From contig CAYGWJ010000123.1 in assembly GCA_964353405.1 (NCBI GenBank), forward strand, positions 1-9,088: DNA of 9,088 nt. Reading direction: 5' to 3'. A program made the position numbers and the translations under genes. The notes beneath the pieces were generated by a model. That model saw nothing but the letters and a program-made list of their open reading frames with translations. It was not told the DNA's origin and ran no database searches. Positions 1-6,243 of the stretch are shown here, piece after piece; position 1 is the first letter of the stretch, and every line of letters begins with the position of its first letter. Origin of the DNA: JBGLNJ01 sp964353405. Lineage in GTDB: Bacteria > Chloroflexota > Anaerolineae > Fen-1058.

Positions 1-129
1 GATGAACTCGGCCCGTATACCGGTGCACTCCTGCTCCTGTCGGGGCAAGTCGCGTTTCAGCATGTGTTGCCATTCTTCAAGAGTTTGGATTTCTTGCGGC
101 CAGAGACGACTTGAGTCCTGGTTGCGCAA
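1..129 (-). CDS. Possible 5' part of an unrecognised gene running off the left edge
   Basis: On the minus strand a frame opens just after a TAA at 133-135 and stays open to base 1. From the first possible start (TTG at 127-129) it reads LRNQDSSRLWPQEIQTLEEW, then QHMLKRDLPRQEQE and on to the edge. An ATG lies at 61-63. The peptide is polar and helix-like, as at the start of a real protein, but no family is recognisable and neither start has a good ribosome binding site. It overlaps the end of the 97-aa gene in another frame. It may be the next gene of the island operon, or the continuation of the 97-aa protein after a frameshift. Other frames here are also open over this short length, so support is weak. 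Confidence 0.27.
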   Translation of the reverse strand, partial: MRNQDSSRLWPQEIQTLEEWQHMLKRDLPRQEQECTGIRAEFI

Positions 130-370
130 CGGTTACGTTAACTCGCTCCATTGCCGAACTTTTCTCAAGCAGAGATTGAGCGTCGATCTGGTGCTTAAGT
201 TCAGCGAAAATGTTTCGCACAGCGGCGATATCAGCCTCGGTGACTTGTACCGGAGTTTGCATGCCAATCATCTGTTGTACATTCTTTCCAACGGCTACGC
301 TAGAGGCATCGTCACCAATGGTGATTTGGATGTTATCACCACCAACCGTCTTTGGCATTTCGTTTGTCAT
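77..370 (-). CDS. Small protein (97 aa) with GDN/IGD/VGK beta motif, candidate adaptor of the NACHT system
   Basis: I chose the ATG at 368-370 because a perfect GGAGG (378-382 on the complement) lies 7 bases upstream. An in-frame ATG at 415 has no such site. Residues 11-31 follow the pattern GDN-x3-TIGD-x-AS-x-V-x-VGK, predicted as short beta strands. The same pattern is in the 227-aa winged-helix protein at the head of the operon (13 of 21 positions identical by eye). Residues 42-77 look alpha-helical (VTEADIAAVRNIFAELKHQI and onwards). The last 20 residues lose this character (VAQPGLKSSLAARNPNS), and another frame stays open past the stop, so the C-terminus may be truncated or frameshifted. 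I know of no enzymatic function. Sharing a motif with gene 1 suggests a role in docking or assembly with the STAND protein, which is inference. Confidence 0.72.
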   Translation of the reverse strand: MTNEMPKTVGGDNIQITIGDDASSVAVGKNVQQMIGMQTPVQVTEADIAAVRNIFAELKHQIDAQSLLEKSSAMERVNVTVAQPGLKSSLAARNPNS

Positions 371-442
371 CTTCTGTCCTCCATGCTGTGATTGCGGAAT
401 TCTTAGTGCGGTCAAGTTCTAAACTTGTGCGAAAAGTAAACT

Positions 443-1045
443 CTAGTTGTGCGCGAATAAGAACCTTATTATTGGGGTCACGACCAGCATCAACAAAGTA
501 CCTACAACCAATTGAGGAATTGTATGTTTCCCAGTACGCAGTCTAGCCCAACAAATAAGGGGAACAAAGATTACTAAGAAAATGATATAAAAAGGGTTCC
601 ACAAAAACGAAAGCCACAGTACTAGACTAGTTGATAGCATAGCATGACCACTGATCTTCCAGAAGAATGTTATCACCGTGTCCAATACTCCGAAAACGGT
701 TAACCAAGTTTGAAAAACCAACATATGGATCGGGAAGCGAAGCAGGAAGCCCACAACTAGAGTCAGAATCCAGCATGTTGCCAGAACAGTATACCAAACT
801 TCTCTTTCCTTGCGATTCGTAATATCTAAATCAGAAATATGTTTGTTGCTATAGCTATAAACCAAGTAAATCATGGGAAGAATCAAATCCCCCAAAAGAA
901 TAACAGCAAGCCAATTCAACTCTACCCTGTCTTTGAACAAAAAGACTAGGAATATTTCAAAAGTCATAATTGGGGTATCAAATAGCCGAGATAATAAATA
1001 TGCGAATTTGTAAGTGAGGCCCGAGTGCTCCGAATCTTTTACCAT
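443..1045 (-). CDS. PAP2-superfamily-like integral membrane protein (200 aa)
   Basis: This is a hydrophobic protein with about six membrane segments (roughly residues 25-37, 45-63, 83-102, 107-129, 135-165, 176-197). The order of its motifs resembles the PAP2 (type 2 phosphatidic acid phosphatase) superfamily, which removes phosphate from lipid phosphates or prenyl pyrophosphates in the membrane. SDLDITNRKER (71-81) sits where motif 1 is expected, KISGH (130-134) replaces PSGH, and AR-x5-H-x3-Q (167-178) replaces SR-x5-H-x3-D. Both histidines (H134, H174) and R168 are present. The motif-1 lysine, the motif-2 proline and the aspartate of the His-Asp pair are not at their usual places, so activity is uncertain. 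The ATG at 1043-1045 has GGAG 6 bases upstream. The gene starts 76 bases after the NACHT gene stop and runs in the same direction. It could be a membrane effector of the system or an unrelated passenger. Confidence 0.72.
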   Translation of the reverse strand: MVKDSEHSGLTYKFAYLLSRLFDTPIMTFEIFLVFLFKDRVELNWLAVILLGDLILPMIYLVYSYSNKHISDLDITNRKEREVWYTVLATCWILTLVVGFLLRFPIHMLVFQTWLTVFGVLDTVITFFWKISGHAMLSTSLVLWLSFLWNPFYIIFLVIFVPLICWARLRTGKHTIPQLVVGTLLMLVVTPIIRFLFAHN

Positions 1046-1077
1046 GTAATCTCCGAATTGGATGGGGGCACATAGTT

Positions 1078-1105
1078 CTTATACTACTGTTGCTAGTGCG
1101 AACAA
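1078..1105 (-). promoter_or_regulatory. Weak candidate internal promoter before the PAP2-like gene
   Basis: On the minus strand TTGTTC (1100-1105) and TATAAG (1078-1083) are separated by 16 bases. The second box matches the -10 consensus at 5 of 6 positions, while the first matches the -35 at only 3 of 6. Transcription would begin near 1071 and give a leader of about 25 bases carrying the GGAG site. It could let the last two genes be transcribed apart from the NACHT gene. Such matches arise by chance in AT-rich DNA. Confidence 0.22.
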
Positions 1106-1121
1106 TCTCCACCTTGCTATC

Positions 1122-4100
1122 TCACACATTCTTGAAAACATTTTGTCCGTAGACCAAGTTGATGATCTTTTTGACCAGAATGCTGAGAAACTGACTTACG
1201 TTGCCACAATGAACTGCTTTCCCCAACACCTCCGGCAACACCGCTTGCGTTTTAGGGGAAAACACGGCAGCATCACCAATATAGCGATAAACCGGCAAAA
1301 ACAGAACGTCTCCTCCAATGGTGCCTTTGACCTCAGAAGTCATTACGTCTCTTTGTATTTCGCTGGACACACTGTTATCGAGCAAGAAATCATCAACCTC
1401 ATTGGGACAATTTTGTCTGAGGCGAGCAAGCAAGTTGACCACGGAACTGCGAATAGAAGCCTCAGTGCAGGGAAGTAAGTATTGTACAATTTCCAAAATA
1501 GGTTTGTAGAATCTTTTTTCGGGAGCCAACAAACCAAGATCACGGATTACAGAACTTTGAAAATCAACATTGTTGTCCTTCACGGCCTTTTCTACATACC
1601 TACATGGCAAACTTGTGTCGACCTTATTGTAGAGACCATACAAGGCATCGAAATATGAGTCGAACATAGCGCGCACGTAGGTTCTGCCACTGAAGATCAC
1701 TCTGCCACCGCTTTTGTCAAAATTTCTAGCAGTGAAATCCAGATATAATGCTCCGATAGTTTCATCTCCTCTCCCTTGTCTTAAAACTCCAGCCAGAACA
1801 CTTAAGGGAACTGTCGCCGTATAAGTTGGGACAGATTGCCTCATACCCTCCTCAAACAAGAATTCAATGATGCGCAAAACAGTCTCTCGGCTGCCGTCCC
1901 ATTGCACCAATAATACTTGCCATAGCGACCAGTTGATTATCGTGTCATTCACGTTGAGAATACGTGGCAGATAATCTATGAGCACTTCGACATCTCGTCG
2001 TGATGGGTCATAGTATGACAGAACAACATTCAGAAGTTCCCGCTCAGACTGAGAGAGAGAAAAGAACGTCTTGAGATTTACTATATCAAATGTGCTATGT
2101 TGCGGCGAGTCCTGAATCCATCTAACCACAAATTCCAAAGCACTTGAGACAACCCACTCGCGAACCCGATTACGCACTATTGCGCCTGCTACTCCGCTCT
2201 GGCCAATATATAGCAGATCCTCTAGCCCTTTTCGGCTTATTTGCCACAGTTCACTTGTCAAATCGTCATCGTTGCCATCCCTGCCATGATAACCCTCAAA
2301 GAAGAGAGGAAGGATAATGCCGGCACAAGCCTCCATTACATTGATATTCGGCAACAAGCCTTCTCTTATTTGTTTCGATAGATTTCGTAATACTTCAAAG
2401 GCCCTGTTGCCAACCGTACTCCTCTGGCGATGTTCTCTATCTTGCCTCCAAAGCTGGAGAGTATTCCGGACTGCGTGTGTCCGAACGGTAGATGACCGAT
2501 CCATTGCCCCTTTTTGCAGGGTCCTTATATCACCTATATTCCCCGCAACTTCGATAGCTGTCTTTCTAGCATTTAGAATGGACCGAGGAGGTTCAATACT
2601 TTCTCGGTGTAGAAGTCTCCCTACGATTGAAGTCTTTGCAATGCTGGCTGCTTCAGTTGTTTCCAACGACATCAATCTCGTCAGTAGAAGTTCCAGATCT
2701 AGATGCCCTTCATTGCCATAGTCGGTCAGGGTAGCGACCATCATCTCTTTGACGGATTGGTCATCGCTCTGGCAAAGTGCAATAACCAATTCCTCATTCT
2801 CCCTCTTCAACTCAGCTAGTAGAGCCGCTTTCACTGCTCCCCATAAATAGGGATGCCCTTGAATTTCCCTTACCAATTGAATGTAAACGCTATGAACCTC
2901 TTTCACCTCTTCGATAAGTTTCTGAATGCGTTTACCCGCATAGTGATCATAGAACCTCTCAAACTTGAACCCAATGTCATATTCCTGTGCATCACCATGT
3001 CGCATCAGGATTTCTGTATCCACAAGATTGATATACGATTGATTAATCCGTAGCCCGCTACTCAGTATTCCATCGTTGTGGATCAAATCAAAGAGGCTTC
3101 GCCCATATATGGTCTTCGCTTCATTTATCTCACGAGCTGTGATTTTGTTGGAATAGCGTCCCCATTGGATCATGAACGGCATAAGTTCATGCTCAAGGAA
3201 ACGTAAATCAGTTTCAGCGAGACGTTCAGTTTTGAGCAAGTGATTTATATATTCTTGGTAAATTTCGCCTAGCCGGATTGCATTGGGTATCTCTTCTCCC
3301 TGGTACATGTCTGCCACTAACCTGAGTATTAGAGGATCCTGCAAAGCCACTTTTGCATTACTTGGCAAATCTAAATATGATGTTCGCAGACGATAGACCT
3401 CGTAGTATTTTGTATATACAAGTGGCAACTCATCACGGCTAAATGGTTTCAGTTCTTCGGAGTAGCTGAACGATTCCATCTCCACACCCAGATCTTCCTT
3501 CCCTTGCTGTCTATAATACCGAGAGTCAGCAAGCCTAACGCCTCGTTTGATAGACTGCCAAGCTTCAGGACGTGAAGTGAGCACTACTTTGAGCCACGGC
3601 CATGGCGAACCCTCAACCAATTCGTCTATTCTACTCAGAATCGCTTTTGCTTCCAGGTTCTCGTTAATTGCATCAATGCAAAGAATCACAATACAATTGT
3701 TGACATCATCGATACGAGCAATTTCTTGCCAAATGTCAGCAATCCCTGGTCCAAAGTCACGCCCTGTCAATACCAATTGATTACTAAAGTCCCGCCCGAT
3801 AATTGCTGTGATAGGCTCTTGAGGGTTTAGCTTGGCACCGTTGTACATTAGCAAACAAGTCTTCGGACGCTTTGAGGCATATTCTTCAGCTAGCGACAGT
3901 AAAAAGTTGCTCTTTCCTACACCCGACTTGCCAGTTAGCACAAAGCACACTTTGTCAGACGTAAGGAAATCTTCAAAAGAGTCTTTGACCTTATTTCGCT
4001 GCAAGTAAAGGTTAGAGCGATATTTTCCCAATACACTAGCCATACGCCGTTCAGAGATGGCATGTGTAATTTCCCGCAGTTGCTGCCAAGTCAGGCGGTC

Positions 4101-5003
4101 AGCCTGCTGACGCTCCTGCTTGACTTGCTCAACCGTGTAATATAGCAAACGCACGAAATCGCTAACGGATTTTTCATCGGTAACCGTCTTCCACATGTTC
4201 GCAATAAGGTATTGCAACCGATCTATTATGAATCGGTCGTAGATGGCGGCATCACTTGAAGGAGGCAGAACAGCCAAGTCAGTCTGTGGTTCTTCCCAAA
4301 AGATGAAGAGTGGGTGTAGTTTTAGGAAATCACATTCCTGCCTCGTGAAATAGAAGAAACCTGGGCTCAACGCACATTCAATTTGTATAGGCCCTCGAGT
4401 GACGACCTCTTGTGATCCTGTGTACAGGTCATACCAATATGAATCACCTTCCCGCTTGGTGACACGGATAAGTTCATATCGCTCGAGAAAGGTGAAACGA
4501 GAAAGCATTGCAGATAACAGATTGAGAGTTTCGGTACACAGAGCTTGCCAGCCGGCCTCCTCAGCTGGGGACGCTCCATGTTCAAGATCATTTCGTATCT
4601 GGGTCAGGCGTATGAAGGGGACCTCGACACCCTGCCGGGGCTTGGGCGGAATGACCGTATTGTCCCAGAAGAAATCATATAGTTCCGGCATAAAGAACAG
4701 GTCACGATTGCCCTCGTAAGCCATGAGGGTGACAAAAAAGATTTGCTGCCAAACATCTAGGGTCACATTAGGCAACTTGGTCAGCAGCAGCCGATTGAGA
4801 ATTGGAGCATTGAGCCGGTCGGCATCACGAATAAGATATTGACTGATTACACTTATAGCCAATGTGCGCAAAGTAAGTTCATATACGCGCAGAGCATTGT
4901 GCACCTTTAGCGTAGCAGTCTCGGCTTCCAAAAGTCTTTGATACTGAATTGTGATGAAATGGGGCAGCGCTCTTAGAACAAGTTGGTCAAATTCAGTGGC
5001 CAC
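1122..5003 (-). CDS. Giant STAND NTPase: HEPN-like N-terminus, NACHT domain, helical-repeat C-terminus
   Basis: The start is probably the GTG at 5001-5003, 5 bases after a perfect GGAGG (5009-5013 on the complement), giving 1,293 aa. Another GTG at 5033, directly after the stop of the upstream gene, would add 10 residues; the numbers here count from it. Residues 1-190 are mostly helical and contain IRNDLEHG with R147 and H152, an R-x4-H motif typical of HEPN RNase domains. Residues 190-330 include a beta-rich stretch and a linker. The NTPase follows: Walker A GKSGVGKS (368-375), Walker B ILCIDAINE (450-458) with the acidic D454/E458 pair of STAND proteins, and LTSRPE (485-490). A winged-helix region with PLILRL (567-572) follows. 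From about 715 to the end come helical, partly HEAT-like units (for example 823-863 and 1191-1220), probably the ligand sensor. In this family, ligand binding drives oligomerisation and effector activation. The trigger and target here are unknown. Confidence 0.9.
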   Translation of the reverse strand: MATEFDQLVLRALPHFITIQYQRLLEAETATLKVHNALRVYELTLRTLAISVISQYLIRDADRLNAPILNRLLLTKLPNVTLDVWQQIFFVTLMAYEGNRDLFFMPELYDFFWDNTVIPPKPRQGVEVPFIRLTQIRNDLEHGASPAEEAGWQALCTETLNLLSAMLSRFTFLERYELIRVTKREGDSYWYDLYTGSQEVVTRGPIQIECALSPGFFYFTRQECDFLKLHPLFIFWEEPQTDLAVLPPSSDAAIYDRFIIDRLQYLIANMWKTVTDEKSVSDFVRLLYYTVEQVKQERQQADRLTWQQLREITHAISERRMASVLGKYRSNLYLQRNKVKDSFEDFLTSDKVCFVLTGKSGVGKSNFLLSLAEEYASKRPKTCLLMYNGAKLNPQEPITAIIGRDFSNQLVLTGRDFGPGIADIWQEIARIDDVNNCIVILCIDAINENLEAKAILSRIDELVEGSPWPWLKVVLTSRPEAWQSIKRGVRLADSRYYRQQGKEDLGVEMESFSYSEELKPFSRDELPLVYTKYYEVYRLRTSYLDLPSNAKVALQDPLILRLVADMYQGEEIPNAIRLGEIYQEYINHLLKTERLAETDLRFLEHELMPFMIQWGRYSNKITAREINEAKTIYGRSLFDLIHNDGILSSGLRINQSYINLVDTEILMRHGDAQEYDIGFKFERFYDHYAGKRIQKLIEEVKEVHSVYIQLVREIQGHPYLWGAVKAALLAELKRENEELVIALCQSDDQSVKEMMVATLTDYGNEGHLDLELLLTRLMSLETTEAASIAKTSIVGRLLHRESIEPPRSILNARKTAIEVAGNIGDIRTLQKGAMDRSSTVRTHAVRNTLQLWRQDREHRQRSTVGNRAFEVLRNLSKQIREGLLPNINVMEACAGIILPLFFEGYHGRDGNDDDLTSELWQISRKGLEDLLYIGQSGVAGAIVRNRVREWVVSSALEFVVRWIQDSPQHSTFDIVNLKTFFSLSQSERELLNVVLSYYDPSRRDVEVLIDYLPRILNVNDTIINWSLWQVLLVQWDGSRETVLRIIEFLFEEGMRQSVPTYTATVPLSVLAGVLRQGRGDETIGALYLDFTARNFDKSGGRVIFSGRTYVRAMFDSYFDALYGLYNKVDTSLPCRYVEKAVKDNNVDFQSSVIRDLGLLAPEKRFYKPILEIVQYLLPCTEASIRSSVVNLLARLRQNCPNEVDDFLLDNSVSSEIQRDVMTSEVKGTIGGDVLFLPVYRYIGDAAVFSPKTQAVLPEVLGKAVHCGNVSQFLSILVKKIINLVYGQNVFKNV

Positions 5004-5033
5004 ATTGTCCTCCGTCTTGTAGATCAGTGTCAC

Positions 5034-5717
5034 CTACGAACGTCCGATAAGCTGCTCAACTGCCTGTTGGACACGCTCAACTATAGCAGGATGAGAGAAT
5101 AACGCAGTGGTCACTACCGCTGGCCGACCCTCTCGCTCGGTGAGAAATTGCTTGATGCGTTGAATTTCTCCCAAGTCCACCTGGTTGCTTTGTAGAAGTG
5201 CCTGCAACCTTTCAAGCCATGCAGCGATCTCTCTCTTATCAAGTTCGCTGTAATGCGAGTCGTTTTCAAGCGAAGCAACAAATCTAGTACACAACTCACC
5301 TAGACTGTGGCTTGCACCAAACTGCAATTTAACAATATCCTTGCCGACCGTGACTTCTGAAGCATTATCACCAATCGTTACCTCCAAGTTGTCACCAGCA
5401 ACATACTGATAGATTACCTGGGGTGGGAAACGAGAATTGAATTCATTCGGATCATCGAGGAGATCAATGCCAGTTGCAGTGATTCGTACAAAATGGTAAA
5501 TCCGCCCGCTCCCAACAGAAGTTTCGACAGACGTCTTCTTTAATTGCGCTAGTTTCTTGTCGGGATCACATAAATATACGAGGTTGCTCCTAACTCGATC
5601 AAGTGGGAGTCTCAAACATTGTGCTAGCTCAGATAACTCGATCCCCCCTTCAGGATCACGGTCATGAACCTCATATAGCATCTCTAGGATTCTGCGACGA
5701 ATCTGGATATTATTCAT
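5034..5717 (-). CDS. Winged-helix protein with GDN/IGD/VGK beta motif (227 aa), adaptor or regulator of the NACHT gene
   Basis: Residues 1-90 look like a winged helix-turn-helix: IRRRILEMLYEV as helix 1, an ELSELAQCLRLPLDRVRSNL helix-turn-helix (28-47), then a wing around residues 60-80 and ITATGIDLL. Residues 108-128 follow GDN-x3-TIGD-x-AS-x-V-x-VGK, shared with the 97-aa protein at the other end of the operon. Residues 137-195 are helical, and the end (PAIVERVQQAVEQLIGRS) is an amphipathic helix. The ATG at 5715-5717 is preceded by AAGG 7 bases upstream. It is the first gene of the operon. Its stop touches an upstream GTG of the NACHT gene and lies 30 bases from the preferred start, so the two are very probably cotranscribed and coupled. 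Winged helices in STAND systems can bind DNA or act as protein-protein adaptors; the sequence does not decide which. No exact family name is recognised. Confidence 0.83.
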   Translation of the reverse strand: MNNIQIRRRILEMLYEVHDRDPEGGIELSELAQCLRLPLDRVRSNLVYLCDPDKKLAQLKKTSVETSVGSGRIYHFVRITATGIDLLDDPNEFNSRFPPQVIYQYVAGDNLEVTIGDNASEVTVGKDIVKLQFGASHSLGELCTRFVASLENDSHYSELDKREIAAWLERLQALLQSNQVDLGEIQRIKQFLTEREGRPAVVTTALFSHPAIVERVQQAVEQLIGRS

Positions 5718-5986
5718 TCTTGACCTTCCGGGCCGGTCGTGAGCCTTGTTCGAGGGTTAAAAAACTGTGTTCATATTGCTTGACCATGTAAGCGCTCTGG
5801 CAGAACACCGCTACCATTGGACACTATGCATCGGCTTGAGTCCGTGAAGCCCTTCACTCTCATATCTCCTCATCAGACTTGGAGGACATCACACGAATCA
5901 TTATACTCACCTAGCCTTCACTACTCAAGTCATTTGACAAACGTGGTCCTGAACCAGTGGGAATCATGCACCGAGAACACAGTAAA

Positions 5987-6005
5987 CGGCTCTGTTCCCG
6001 AGCCG
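5987..6005 (-). terminator. Small GC-rich hairpin, possible terminator
   Basis: CGGCTC and GAGCCG form a perfect 6-bp stem around the 7-base loop TGTTCCC. Read on the minus strand, the stem is followed by TTTACTG, only a weak T-run. It lies about 240 bases past the M20 peptidase stop, which is far for its terminator. It is a weak candidate for transcription ending before the island. Confidence 0.25.
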
Positions 6006-6192
6006 CAAAAAAGTGATAGGATCAGAGTAACGGCAAAATTGACATCGGGGCATCGTGCGTGACAAAGTCTCTCGCTCAAATGTTCTGATTCAAGCATGCT
6101 TTTTTCTGTTGTCAGCCGAGATTTTGTCACACTAGCAGTTCGAATGTCGCTTTTGCTTAGAATCTGAGGATACAAGCCTATCCACCCATGAC

Positions 6193-6225
6193 GGACGCGA
6201 AGATTCAGAAAAAATCTTGGCGTCC
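6193..6225 (-). terminator. Long hairpin 18 bases after the M20 peptidase gene, probable terminator or 3' end structure
   Basis: GGACGCGAAGATT and AATCTTGGCGTCC pair as a 13-bp stem with one internal mismatch around the 7-base loop CAGAAAA. The hairpin begins 18 bases downstream of the M20 stop codon on the minus strand, where a transcription end is expected. No T-run follows it on either strand, so it is not a textbook intrinsic terminator. It may stabilise the 3' end of the message or be a remnant of an inserted element. Confidence 0.45.
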
Positions 6226-6243
6226 CTACATACTCTACGCAGA

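Larger units (their letters stand above)
5718..6243. other. Gene-poor stretch between island and core genes
   Basis: These 526 bases lie between the first island gene and the end of the M20 peptidase gene, both on the minus strand. I find no convincing coding sequence: the short frames here lack ribosome binding sites and protein-like composition. I see no tRNA. Two inverted repeats lie in it (5987-6005 and 6193-6225). The island promoter should be near 5720-5800, but I see no -35/-10 pair good enough to call. The change from AT-rich to GC-rich DNA falls at the right end of this stretch. Confidence 0.6.

Noticed and set aside
5741..5780. GTTCGAGGG as the T-arm of a tRNA at the island edge
   Set aside because: No matching acceptor, D-arm or anticodon stem can be built around it.
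5718..5840. Promoter of the island operon
   Set aside because: Possible -10-like words (TTTAAC, TATGAA on the minus strand) have no partner at the right distance, so no specific site is called.
5817..6062. 81-aa plus-strand frame in the same gap
   Set aside because: No ribosome site, low-quality composition rich in Ser, Thr and His, and no neighbour in the same direction.
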